Shown here: in pieces, positions 23,001-33,618 of the stretch | Layout: each line of letters begins with the position of its first letter | How positions within the stretch are numbered: position 1 is the first letter of the stretch | From: Cyclobacteriaceae bacterium | Lineage (GTDB): Bacteria > Bacteroidota > Bacteroidia > Cytophagales > Cyclobacteriaceae | Reading direction: 5' to 3' | NCBI GenBank assembly: GCA_023151255.1 | Contig: JAKLJG010000017.1 | Location: 1-46,623 of the forward strand | Length of the DNA stretch: 46,623 nucleotides | Translations under genes and position numbers: made by a program | Notes under the pieces: generated by a model | The model's input: the letters and a program-made list of their open reading frames with translations, nothing else | Databases searched by the model: none | What the model was told of the DNA's origin: nothing

Positions 23001-24143
23001 ATGAAACCATTTAATGTATATCCGCTTTTCGAAATCACACCAATAAAGGCCAAAGGCAGTTGGCTATGGGATGATCATGGAGATAAGTACCTCGATTTGT
23101 ACGGTGGTCATGCGGTAATTTCCATCGGGCACTCTCATCCGCACTACATAAATAGACTGGAGGAGCAACTTCGGAAAATGGGATTTTACTCTAATAGTGT
23201 ACAAAATCCATTACAGGAACAATTGGCCGAGAAACTCGGCAATATTTCGGGTTATCCGGAGTACCAGTTATTTCTTTGTAATTCAGGTGCCGAGGCGAAT
23301 GAGAATGCATTAAAAATAGCATCGTTTATTACCGATCGAAAAAAAATCATAGCCTTTCAAAAAGCCTTCCATGGCCGCACTTCCGGGGCAGTAGCAGCAA
23401 CCGACAATCCAAAAATCATGGCAGAATTTAATAAAGGTCATGAAGTGGTGTTTGTTCCGCTGAATGATGAATTTGCCTTTCTTCGGGCGTTGGATAATCA
23501 GGTTGCCGCTGTAATCATTGAAGGTATTCAGGGCGTTGGCGGTATTCATGTTCCGAATACAGATTTTTTACAACTTATATCAGCGCGTTGTAAGGCAAAC
23601 GGGTCACTACTGATTCTGGATGAAATCCAATCCGGGTACGGCCGCACCGGTAAATTCTTTGCCCACCAGCATGCCGGTATTAAACCCGATTTGGTTACCG
23701 TGGCCAAAGGCATGGGTAATGGGTTCCCGATGGGGGGCGTGCTCATACATCCGGATATCAAACCCTGGAGCGGCATGCTCGGCACCACCTTTGGCGGTAA
23801 TCACCTGGCCTGCGTTGCCGGGCTTGCCGTGCTGGACGTAATCGAAAACGAAAACCTGATGGCCAATGCAACCGTGGCAGGAAATTACCTTATCCATGAA
23901 CTGGAAGCATTGCCCATAATTACTGAAGTTAGGGGTATGGGGCTGATGATTGGATTTGACCTGCCCGATGAACATCATTCAGTTCGCCAGACTTTATTAA
24001 ATGAACACAAAATATTTACCGGTGAAGCCAAACCCAATACCATCCGGTTGCTTCCATCACTTGCACTGACAAAAGAAGAAGCCCGAATCTTTATCGAAGC
24101 ACTACAATCGTGCCTGACAACCCTTGAACCGGAATCAAAATAA
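23001..24143 (+). CDS. argD: Acetylornithine (N-acylornithine) aminotransferase
   Basis: A PLP enzyme that converts N-acylglutamate semialdehyde to N-acylornithine with glutamate as amino donor. It is a class III aminotransferase of 380 residues. SNSVQNPLQ and CNSGAEANENALK (about 94-106) form the phosphate-binding loop region, FHGRT is at about 120, and LILDEIQSGYGRTGKFFAH carries the PLP-contacting Asp. Lys236 in VAKGMGNGFPMGG is the Schiff-base lysine. TTFGGNHLAC follows. It is read directly after the G-rich element and ends 6 bases before argF'. Position in the operon sets the substrate as acylornithine rather than another omega-amino acid. Confidence 0.94.
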   Translation: MKPFNVYPLFEITPIKAKGSWLWDDHGDKYLDLYGGHAVISIGHSHPHYINRLEEQLRKMGFYSNSVQNPLQEQLAEKLGNISGYPEYQLFLCNSGAEANENALKIASFITDRKKIIAFQKAFHGRTSGAVAATDNPKIMAEFNKGHEVVFVPLNDEFAFLRALDNQVAAVIIEGIQGVGGIHVPNTDFLQLISARCKANGSLLILDEIQSGYGRTGKFFAHQHAGIKPDLVTVAKGMGNGFPMGGVLIHPDIKPWSGMLGTTFGGNHLACVAGLAVLDVIENENLMANATVAGNYLIHELEALPIITEVRGMGLMIGFDLPDEHHSVRQTLLNEHKIFTGEAKPNTIRLLPSLALTKEEARIFIEALQSCLTTLEPESK

Positions 24144-24149
24144 AATGCC

Positions 24150-25136
24150 GTGAAAAATTTTGTTTCCATAGCTGATGTTGCCGATGTTCAGTTGCTGATT
24201 GAAATGGGATTGAATTACAAAAACAACCCGTTAGCCGATCATACCCTTGGAAATGGTAAACGATTAGGCCTTGTGTTCTTAAATCCCAGTATGCGTACCC
24301 GTATCAGTACGCAGCTAGCCGCTCAGAATCTGGGCATGGAGGTCATTGTTTTCAATGTTGGGCAAGACGGCTGGTCGCTTGAGTTTGGCGATGGCGTAAT
24401 GGATGGTACCTCGGTTGAACATGTTAAAGATGCGGCCCCGGTGCTGGGTCAGTATTTTGATGTGCTCGGACTCCGCACTTTTCCTTCTTTGAAAAACCGT
24501 GATGAGGATTACAGCGAACTGGTTATCCAACAGTTTGTAAACTATGCCGGAATTCCGGTAGTAAGCCTGGAAAGCGCCACCCTGCACCCGCTTCAAAGCC
24601 TGGCCGACCTGATCACCATTACCGAAACATTCAACGAAAAAAGGAAACCAAAAGTAGTGTTAACCTGGGCGCCACACATCAAACCACTACCGCAATGTGT
24701 GGCCAACAGTTTTGCCCAGTGGATGACTGTGTGGGGCAGGGCTGAGTTCGTTGTTACGCATCCGGAAGGATATACATTGGATGAAAAGTTTACCAATGGT
24801 GCAGCCATCACCACCAACCAGGATGAGGCCCTTGCCGGAGCCGATTTTGTATATGTAAAAAACTGGAGCAGTTATACCGAGTATGGTAAAATTTTGAATA
24901 CCGACAGGTCGTGGATGCTGACCGCTGAAAAACTGAAGCTAACCAATAAGGCGCGCGTTATGCATTGCTTACCCGTGCGCAGAAACCTTGAACTGAGTGC
25001 CGAAGTACTCGATAGTCCGGCAAGTATAGTAACACAGCAGGCAGCCAACCGCGTGTGGGCTGCACAGGCCGTGCTGGCCAAAATTTTACAATGTAAGTTT
25101 AACCCCGTGAGGGGGGCAAGGGGAGTGTATGAATAA
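24150..25136 (+). CDS. argF': N-succinyl/acetylornithine carbamoyltransferase
   Basis: Transfers a carbamoyl group to N-acylornithine, giving N-acylcitrulline; this replaces ordinary ornithine carbamoyltransferase in the Bacteroidota route. The carbamoyl-phosphate loop is SMRTR (47-51), with HPLQSLADLITI mid-protein, WAPHIKPLPQ and HCLPVRRN toward the end. In Xanthomonas AOTCase, Glu92 (DTEEH) selects acetylornithine; the aligned residue here is Val89 (TSVEH). Non-Glu residues at this site are associated with succinylornithine, so succinyl specificity is inferred. The start is GTG 24150. The C-terminal tail FNPVRGARGVYE is encoded by a G-rich repeat copy, and the last eight bases overlap argB. 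Confidence 0.93.
   Translation: MKNFVSIADVADVQLLIEMGLNYKNNPLADHTLGNGKRLGLVFLNPSMRTRISTQLAAQNLGMEVIVFNVGQDGWSLEFGDGVMDGTSVEHVKDAAPVLGQYFDVLGLRTFPSLKNRDEDYSELVIQQFVNYAGIPVVSLESATLHPLQSLADLITITETFNEKRKPKVVLTWAPHIKPLPQCVANSFAQWMTVWGRAEFVVTHPEGYTLDEKFTNGAAITTNQDEALAGADFVYVKNWSSYTEYGKILNTDRSWMLTAEKLKLTNKARVMHCLPVRRNLELSAEVLDSPASIVTQQAANRVWAAQAVLAKILQCKFNPVRGARGVYE
25096..25126 (+). repeat. G-rich repeat element, copy 2, read into argF' tail
   Basis: TTTAACCCCGTGAGGGGGGC continued by AAGGGGAGTG. It is a shorter, diverged relative of the element at 22967-22996, again ending just before a start codon (argB at 25129). It is translated as the last residues of argF'. CCCC and GGGG around GTGA can form a small hairpin. 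Confidence 0.3.
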
Positions 25137-25917
25137 ACTATTCATTATAAAAATCGGAGGGAACGTGCTGGATGACCCGGCTTCGTTAACAAAATTTTTA
25201 GCTGACTTTGCTGCCATTAAAGAGCCAAAAATACTGGTGCACGGAGGAGGGAAACTGGCTACAAAAACCGGTGAGTTGTTGGGGATAAAGGCCAACATGG
25301 TCAATGGCCGCAGGATAACCGATGCGCCAACGCTGAACTTGGTCACCATGGTGTACGGTGGCCTGGTAAACAAACAACTGGTCGCACGGTTGCAGCAACT
25401 GGGCTGCAACGCACTGGGCGTAACCGGTGCCGATGGTAACCTGCTAAAAGCAACCAAACGACCGGTGGGCGAAATTGATTACGGTTTTGTTGGAGACATT
25501 CATCCAGCAGGTGTCAATTCAACTCTGCTTTATTTTCTACTGCAGCAAAATACGGTGCCGGTGTTTGCTTCGCTTACTCATGCCGATGGCGTAATGCTCA
25601 ACACCAATGCCGATACCATTGCCTCGGTATTGGCGATTGCATTAAGTAAACATTTTGATGTGCGGCTGATTTTTTGCTTTGAGAAAAAAGGCGTTTTGCG
25701 AAATATTCATGATGAAAACTCAGTTATCCGAACACTGACAACTAATTTATACCATGAACTTTTAATGCAGGGTGCGTTGGCCGATGGCATCCTGCCCAAA
25801 CTTGAAAATGCGTTTGCTGCCATTCGTTCGGGCGTGCGCGAAGTGCTGATTGGCGATGCAACGCATTTAACCAGTAATACCGGCCAGGAAACAATTGGCA
25901 CCCTGGTTATCAAATGA
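25129..25917 (+). CDS. argB: N-acetylglutamate kinase
   Basis: Phosphorylates N-acylglutamate on the gamma carboxyl with ATP. At 262 residues it has the amino acid kinase fold: IKIGGNVLDDP (6-16), LVHGGGKLATKTG (about 36-48), NGRRITDAPTLNLV for the substrate, and GVTGADGNLLKA. It lacks the extra N-terminal helix that makes many NAGKs arginine-sensitive and is close in length to the insensitive E. coli enzyme. Feedback by arginine on this step is therefore unlikely, which would put weight on control in the operon leader. The ATG lies in the eight-base overlap ATGAATAA with argF'; the stop overlaps the next gene by four bases. Confidence 0.94.
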   Translation: MNKLFIIKIGGNVLDDPASLTKFLADFAAIKEPKILVHGGGKLATKTGELLGIKANMVNGRRITDAPTLNLVTMVYGGLVNKQLVARLQQLGCNALGVTGADGNLLKATKRPVGEIDYGFVGDIHPAGVNSTLLYFLLQQNTVPVFASLTHADGVMLNTNADTIASVLAIALSKHFDVRLIFCFEKKGVLRNIHDENSVIRTLTTNLYHELLMQGALADGILPKLENAFAAIRSGVREVLIGDATHLTSNTGQETIGTLVIK

Positions 25918-27020
25918 TACTTAACACCGATACCGAAATTGCCGTGAACAAGGCCGTGCAGTTGTTAAAGCAACTGATTTCAACCCCGTCTTTCAGTCGG
26001 GAAGAAGCCGGTACGGCCGATGTTATTTATCATTACTTGAAAGAGGAAGGCGTGGAAGTTAATCGATCAGGTAATAATGTGTGGGCTGTAAACAAATTTT
26101 ATAGCAATTCAAGGCCAACCATCCTGCTCAATTCTCATCACGATACCGTTAAACCGAACTCCGGCTACACACGCGATCCGTTTAAGCCTGAGATGATTGA
26201 TGGTAAACTGTACGGATTGGGCAGCAACGATGCCGGGGGCGCATTAACCACCATGATTGAAGCCTTTCTGCATTACTATCGGCAGCCCGATCTGAAGGTT
26301 AATCTAGTACTTGCAGCAACTGCCGAGGAAGAGATTACCGGACTTGGCGGCATTGAAAGCATCTGGTCTTTGCTTCCGCATATTGATTTTGCTATTGTGG
26401 GTGAACCCACATTATGTAAAATGGCCATAGCCGAAAAAGGATTATTGGTACTGGATTGTGTTGCCAAAGGTAAGGCCGGCCATGCAGCACGCGATGAAGG
26501 CGATAATGCCATTTATAAGGCCTTGAAGGATATTGAGTGGTTCAGAACGTTCCAGTTTCCGCGTATTTCGCCAACCCTGGGCCCGGTTAAAATGACGGTT
26601 ACGCTTATTGAAGCCGGTAAGCAACACAACGTGGTGCCGGCAGAATGCCGGTTTACGGTTGATGTGCGTGTAACGGACGCCTACACCCTCGATGAAGTGC
26701 TTGCAGAAATTTCAAAACATGTTTTGTGCGAAATAAAACCCCGATCAGTGCGGTTAAAACCTTCCGGCATTGAGCCGGGCCATCCGCTGGTTAAAGCTGC
26801 GATGGCGCTGGGTATTCAAACCTATGGCTCGCCTACCACGTCTGACCAGGCGTTGATTCCGGTGCCGTCAGTGAAAATCGGACCGGGCGATTCGGCCCGC
26901 TCGCACATGGCGGATGAATTTATTTATGTGGATGAGATTAAAGAAGGTATTGCCATGTATATTCGATTACTAAATCAATGTTCAACATTGTTGCCCGCAC
27001 CGGTAGCAGGCAACCGGTAA
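25914..27020 (+). CDS. argE: M20-family N-acylcitrulline/ornithine deacylase (ArgE-like)
   Basis: A zinc peptidase-family enzyme expected to remove the acyl group from N-acylcitrulline, since carbamoylation here precedes deacylation. Metal-site motifs are in order: NSHHDTVKP (first His and catalytic Asp, about 74-82), GLGSNDAGG (bridging Asp, about 102-110), and ATAEEEITGLGG (catalytic Glu pair). The central dimerisation domain begins near KGLLVLDCVAKGKAGHAARD. A C-terminal His is in RSHMADEF. At 368 residues it is full length. It overlaps argB by four bases (ATGA). Exact acyl preference (succinyl or acetyl) cannot be read directly. argH starts 10 bases after its stop. Confidence 0.9.
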   Translation: MILNTDTEIAVNKAVQLLKQLISTPSFSREEAGTADVIYHYLKEEGVEVNRSGNNVWAVNKFYSNSRPTILLNSHHDTVKPNSGYTRDPFKPEMIDGKLYGLGSNDAGGALTTMIEAFLHYYRQPDLKVNLVLAATAEEEITGLGGIESIWSLLPHIDFAIVGEPTLCKMAIAEKGLLVLDCVAKGKAGHAARDEGDNAIYKALKDIEWFRTFQFPRISPTLGPVKMTVTLIEAGKQHNVVPAECRFTVDVRVTDAYTLDEVLAEISKHVLCEIKPRSVRLKPSGIEPGHPLVKAAMALGIQTYGSPTTSDQALIPVPSVKIGPGDSARSHMADEFIYVDEIKEGIAMYIRLLNQCSTLLPAPVAGNR

Positions 27021-27030
27021 CCAGTTTTTC

Positions 27031-28365
27031 ATGAGTAAGCTTTGGAGAAAAGACAAAGATTCACTGAAATCAGTAGAGGCCTTTACCATAGGTAACGACC
27101 GTGTGTTGGATATGCAACTTGCTGCATTTGATGTACTGGGGTCGCTGGCACATATCCGCATGCTTGAATCCATCGCTCTGCTCACCAACGAGGAATTAAG
27201 AAAACTATCGGATGAACTAAAGCTCATCTATGAGCGCATTAACAGGTGTGAACTAAGAATTGAAGAAGGCACCGAAGATATTCATTCGCAAATAGAAATT
27301 GAATTAACCCGTAAGCTGGGCGACATCGGTAAAAAAATACACAGCGGCCGATCGCGTAACGACCAGGTGCTGGTTGATATTAAGATGTTTGTGCGGTTTG
27401 AGATTGAACAGGTTGTTACCGAAGCAAAAAAGCTTTTTGATGTGTTGATAACTAAGAGTGAAAAGCACAAGGCCGACCTCCTTCCCGGCTACACCCATTT
27501 TCAACCGGCCATGCCCTCTTCATTCGGGTTGTGGTTTAGTGCCTACGCTGAAAGTTTGGTAGATGACCTGGTGATGCTGGAGGCCGCCTACCGGGTGGTA
27601 AACAAAAATCCGCTGGGTTCGGCTGCAGGATACGGTTCATCGTTTCCGCTAAAGCGGAAGATGACAACCCAACTACTCGGCTTTGATGATTTGAATTACA
27701 ATGTGGTTTATGCCCAAATGGGCCGGGGCAAAACCGAGCGCATCGTTGCCGGTGCGATGGCAGGTGTAGCCGCAACCCTGGGCAAGCTGGCTGCCGATGC
27801 CATTGTGTTGATGAATCCGAACTTTGGATTCATCAGCTTTCCGGATGAACTTACTACCGGATCCAGTATCATGCCGCACAAAAAAAATCCCGATGTGTTT
27901 GAAATTATACGGGCGCGGTGTAATCAGTTACAAGCTTTACCCACTACAATTACCGCGATTACAACCAATCTTTCTTCCGGTTACCACCGTGATTACCAAT
28001 TGCTTAAAGAGATGCTGTTTCCGGCCATTCAACACCTGAAGGAATGCCTGCAGATGATGTGCCTGATGATTTCCGAATGTCGGGTAAAGGAAAATATTCT
28101 GGATGATGAGCGATACGCACACCTCTTCAGTGTGGAAGAAGTAAACAAACTTGTACTTCACGGGGTGCCGTTTCGGGATGCGTACAAAAAAGTTGGGCAG
28201 GATATTGAAAAAGGCACTTATCGGCCTGAACGCAAGCTCAGTCATACGCACGAAGGGAGCATCGGTAATTTATGCCTTCCGGAAATTCAGCGGATGATGG
28301 AGGATGTGCTGAATCGGTTTAATTTTGCCGCGGTCCATCGGGCTTATGAAAAGCTGCTGGACTGA
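27031..28365 (+). CDS. argH: Argininosuccinate lyase
   Basis: Splits argininosuccinate into arginine and fumarate, the last step. The fumarase/aspartase fold is clear: SGRSRNDQVLVD (about 107-118), GYTHFQPAMPSSFGLW (about 153-168), and the signature GSSIMPHKKNPD (about 278-289) with the flexible catalytic loop Ser. At 444 residues it is normal in length. It starts 10 bases after the deacylase and closes the biosynthetic set in this operon. With the upstream genes, every step from glutamate to arginine except carbamoyl phosphate supply is covered in one transcription unit. Confidence 0.96.
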   Translation: MSKLWRKDKDSLKSVEAFTIGNDRVLDMQLAAFDVLGSLAHIRMLESIALLTNEELRKLSDELKLIYERINRCELRIEEGTEDIHSQIEIELTRKLGDIGKKIHSGRSRNDQVLVDIKMFVRFEIEQVVTEAKKLFDVLITKSEKHKADLLPGYTHFQPAMPSSFGLWFSAYAESLVDDLVMLEAAYRVVNKNPLGSAAGYGSSFPLKRKMTTQLLGFDDLNYNVVYAQMGRGKTERIVAGAMAGVAATLGKLAADAIVLMNPNFGFISFPDELTTGSSIMPHKKNPDVFEIIRARCNQLQALPTTITAITTNLSSGYHRDYQLLKEMLFPAIQHLKECLQMMCLMISECRVKENILDDERYAHLFSVEEVNKLVLHGVPFRDAYKKVGQDIEKGTYRPERKLSHTHEGSIGNLCLPEIQRMMEDVLNRFNFAAVHRAYEKLLD

Positions 28366-28372
28366 AATTACC

Positions 28373-29614
28373 ATGCAACCCCAGGAAATACTTTACCTCA
28401 TCATCGGCATCATTTCCATAAGCTTTCTGTTCGACCAGGTGTTGGACTACCTCAACCTGAAAGCCATGCGCACCAAGGTACCCGATGAAGTGGCCTTGTT
28501 TTATGATACAGAAAAATACGCGCGTGCACAGGCTTACCATCGCGAACTCACCCGCTTTGGTTTCCTGACCTCTTCATTCAGCTTTGTGCTTTCAATGGCC
28601 ATGCTCCTGCTGGGCGGCTTTGGGTGGATTGACGGGTTGTTGCGCACGGTAACCGACAATACCGTTGTACTGGCTTTACTTTTTTTTGCGGTAATTGGTG
28701 TTGCTTCTGACTGGCTTACCCTTCCTTTTCAGTGGTACAGCACCTTTGTTATTGAAGAGAAATACGGGTTCAACAAAACAACGCTTAAAACTTTTATAAC
28801 CGATAAACTGAAGGGTTATGTTTTAGGTGCGCTTATCGGGGGAAGTCTTCTTTCGGCATTACTTTACCTGATCGAAACACTGGGTGAACAATTCTGGATT
28901 TGGTTTGCGGTTATTGCTGCACTGTTTATGTTATTCATGAACATGTTTTATGCTTCGCTCATCGTGCCGCTGTTTAATAAACTTACTCCGCTTCCGGAAG
29001 GCGAACTTCGTTCTGCAATTGAAGCCTTTTCGAAGAAAATCAATTTTCCGATAACCAACGTGTTTGTTATTGACGGCTCGAAACGTTCGAAAAAGGCAAA
29101 TGCATTTTTTTCAGGCATCGGTCGTAAGAAAAAGATTGTTTTGTACGATACCTTGATAGCCAACCATACTACCGATGAACTGGTGGCTGTGCTGGCGCAC
29201 GAAGTAGGGCATTACAAAAAGAGGCACATCATCTGGAGTTATGTGTTCTCCGTTGTTCAGGTTGGTTTTACCCTGTTTATTCTTTCGCTATTGGTGTTTA
29301 ATGAGCATGTGTCGCTGGCTCTGGGGGGCAGCCAGTTGGCTGTCCATCTCAACCTGCTGGCCTTTACTATCCTGTTTTCACCAATTTCTGGTATTACTGG
29401 TTTGCTTATGAATATGTACAGCCGCAAAAACGAATATGAAGCCGATGCCTTTGCCAAAGAAACCTTTAATGGCGAAGCGCTTGCTTCAGCGCTGAAAAAA
29501 CTTTCGGTTGATAACCTGTCCAATCTGTATCCGCATCCGGCATACGTTTTCTTTCATTACTCGCATCCGCCTTTGTTAAAAAGACTGGCGAAGATTGCAC
29601 CCAACAATGCCTAA
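28373..29614 (+). CDS. M48-family membrane zinc metallopeptidase (Ste24-like)
   Basis: An integral membrane protease of the M48 family, 413 residues, closer to the CAAX-protease (Ste24) layout than to HtpX because it has a long N-terminal membrane region. The zinc site is HEVGHYKK (His276, Glu277, His280), and the third ligand Glu is in NEYEADAFA. Several membrane segments precede and follow it. Such enzymes in bacteria are linked to membrane protein quality control; no substrate is known. The frame opens at 28325 inside argH; ATG 28373 is chosen, 7 bases after the argH stop, giving the expected N-terminus MQPQEILYLI. It is likely the last gene of the arginine transcript. Confidence 0.92.
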   Translation: MQPQEILYLIIGIISISFLFDQVLDYLNLKAMRTKVPDEVALFYDTEKYARAQAYHRELTRFGFLTSSFSFVLSMAMLLLGGFGWIDGLLRTVTDNTVVLALLFFAVIGVASDWLTLPFQWYSTFVIEEKYGFNKTTLKTFITDKLKGYVLGALIGGSLLSALLYLIETLGEQFWIWFAVIAALFMLFMNMFYASLIVPLFNKLTPLPEGELRSAIEAFSKKINFPITNVFVIDGSKRSKKANAFFSGIGRKKKIVLYDTLIANHTTDELVAVLAHEVGHYKKRHIIWSYVFSVVQVGFTLFILSLLVFNEHVSLALGGSQLAVHLNLLAFTILFSPISGITGLLMNMYSRKNEYEADAFAKETFNGEALASALKKLSVDNLSNLYPHPAYVFFHYSHPPLLKRLAKIAPNNA

Positions 29615-29667
29615 CCTTGCAAAATGTTTGTGTGCAGAATTTATCCAGAATCCGTTCATTCCTTTTG

Positions 29668-30060
29668 TTATATCTTGCTGATTCTTTTAACAACAACCCG
29701 GTTACCCACCTTAATTTTACAAATATAAATTCCTTTCGCCTGACCGGTCAGGTTAATAAACACATCATGCTCACCATATGCAGGTTGAATGTGCCTGCGG
29801 TACACCGGTCTGCTCAACTCATCGTATGAAATGATTTTTTCTTTATGCCTGCATTACTGATTATCCCAAATTCATCCCAATCTGTAAAATCCGAATTGCT
29901 CCAGCCGGTATGCCAGACCACCTCGGCTCCCTTTGCCCAAAGCAGGCAGAGGCGCCTCCAAACATCGGCTGTCTGCTGATCTACAGAACTATAGGTGGGT
30001 GTAATGTGCTACTGAAATACTTGACACAAAAATTAAAACCTGAAATAACCTGTTTTTCAT
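29668..30060 (-). pseudogene. Degenerate type IX (type A) cargo gene remnant
   Basis: The 545-bp gap between the protease and oxyR holds coding remains on the minus strand. It starts with ATG 30060 and a signal peptide (MKNRLFQVLIFVSSISVA), which runs into a stop at 29989. A second frame continues (SVDQQTADVW, EVVWHTGWSNSDFTDWDEFG) to an A-rich run near 29850. A third frame then gives KIISYDELSRPVYRR and the typical type A sorting tail GIYICKIKVGNRVVVKRISK, ending with TAA at 29668. Two frame changes and a very short middle indicate a deleted, decayed secreted-protein gene. The original domain is not recognisable. Confidence 0.6.
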
Positions 30061-30159
30061 TTTGCTTTACATTGTCGTGTAAAAAAAATGATATGGTTCT
30101 GATTAATCATTAAAGTTACATAAGGTATTACAATAAGTCCAGGATTGTAGCCTAATCAA

Positions 30160-31095
30160 TCAGTAAGTAATCTCAACAATTTTTTTGTTCTGAAGTTTAC
30201 GCATGGACACGGGTACAAGTTGGAGTATTTCCTCTTTTATGGTTTGAATCAGCCTGGTTTTGATGTGATCCCGGTGTGTTACCAGGCTTACTTGCCGCGC
30301 AGGACTGGGTTCTTTCAGTCGCTTAACCTGCTTTTGCTGTGCTTTACCAAACTCCATAACGGCCAGTTCAGGTAGAATCGTCAGGCCATCACTTTTGTCA
30401 ACCATCCGTTTAAGTGTTTCAATGTTGCCGGTTTCGTACCGAATATGCAGTTCAGCATGTTTGCGCAATTCGCATAAGTTGAGTACCTGTGATCGGAAGC
30501 AATGGCCTTCTTCCAATAGCCAAAGCTGGTTGGGATCGATATCTGAAGGCAGAACATACTTTTTGTTATGCAAAGCATTCTTTTTTGAAACATAAACAAA
30601 CAACTCTTCATAAAACAGGATTTCTTCTTTAATGGCTGGGTCGCCCAGCGGGGTTACTACAATCCCGCAGTCGAGGCGGTTGCTTTTCAGTTCTTGCAGC
30701 AGGTCCTCAGTAATGAGTTCTTTAAGGGTAAGAGCTACCTGGGGATATTTTCCACGGATAGATTTTATCAGTTCTGGAAGCAGGTAAGGGGCCAGGGTCG
30801 GAATAATGCCCAGCCGGATTTCGCCAGCCATCGTGTTTTGTTGCTCCGCAATTAAGCTTTTAATAAGGCCGGCTTCGCGCAACACAATGCGTGCCTGTGC
30901 AATAATGCGCTCGCCTATTTCAGTTGGTATAACCGGTTGCTTGGTCCGGTCAAACAACTTAACTCCAAGCTCATCCTCCAGTTTCTGAATCTGCATACTA
31001 AGTGTGGGCTGTGTAACAAAGCACTTTTCCGATGCGAGCACAAAATGCCGCCACGTATCCAAAGCCACCAGGTATTCGAGTTGAGTTAAAGACAT
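30160..31095 (-). CDS. oxyR: Hydrogen peroxide sensor/regulator OxyR
   Basis: A LysR-family activator of peroxide defence. The N-terminal helix-turn-helix spans about 1-60 (LVALDTWRHFVLASEKCFVT, then QPTLSMQIQKLEDELGVKLF). The regulatory domain contains GHCFRSQVLNLCEL with Cys199 and Cys208, identical in number and context to the redox cysteines of E. coli OxyR. In the oxidised form they join and switch DNA binding. It is divergent from katG across 155 bp, with a perfect inverted repeat at 31102-31127 close to its own start, which suits autoregulation together with katG activation. At 311 residues it has the normal length. Confidence 0.95.
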   Translation of the reverse strand: MSLTQLEYLVALDTWRHFVLASEKCFVTQPTLSMQIQKLEDELGVKLFDRTKQPVIPTEIGERIIAQARIVLREAGLIKSLIAEQQNTMAGEIRLGIIPTLAPYLLPELIKSIRGKYPQVALTLKELITEDLLQELKSNRLDCGIVVTPLGDPAIKEEILFYEELFVYVSKKNALHNKKYVLPSDIDPNQLWLLEEGHCFRSQVLNLCELRKHAELHIRYETGNIETLKRMVDKSDGLTILPELAVMEFGKAQQKQVKRLKEPSPARQVSLVTHRDHIKTRLIQTIKEEILQLVPVSMRKLQNKKIVEITY

Positions 31096-31101
31096 AGATA
31101 A

Positions 31102-31127
31102 TGATTATATCTTTATAAATATAATCA
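31102..31127. promoter_or_regulatory. Putative OxyR operator
   Basis: A perfect 9-bp inverted repeat, TGATTATAT (31102-31110) and ATATAATCA (31119-31127), with an 8-base spacer. It lies 7 bases upstream of the oxyR start and just ahead of the katG -33 box, the place expected for a LysR-type activator site that also controls its own gene. Confidence 0.55.
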
Positions 31128-31128
31128 A

Positions 31129-33452
<2,324 letters not shown>

Positions 33453-33474
33453 TTTTTCAACTTTAGTACCGGTA

Positions 33475-33510
33475 AAGAGGCGCCTTTATAAATAGGTGCC
33501 TCTTCTTTTT
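33475..33510 (+). terminator. Intrinsic terminator after katG
   Basis: AAGAGGCGCCT (33475-33485) pairs with AGGTGCCTCTT (33494-33504) with one G-T pair, an 8-base loop, then CTTTTT. It lies 22 bases after the katG stop. Confidence 0.85.
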
Positions 33511-33618
33511 GGTACCCTTTCAAGGCGCACCAGTCGGCCATGCGGATATCCAGGCTTAATGCTTTTGGATTTCCTGCTGAACGTTAAAGAAAATGCAGTA
33601 TTCATTAGGAATATCCCC

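Noticed and set aside
29617-30113. Short plus-strand frames between the M48 protease and oxyR
   Set aside because: They lie opposite the recognisable cargo remnant on the minus strand and have no domain, signal or start context.
33511-33618. Possible small gene between katG and DUF2490
   Set aside because: No frame with a start context, -7 box or recognisable composition was found; it looks like plain 3' sequence after the katG terminator.
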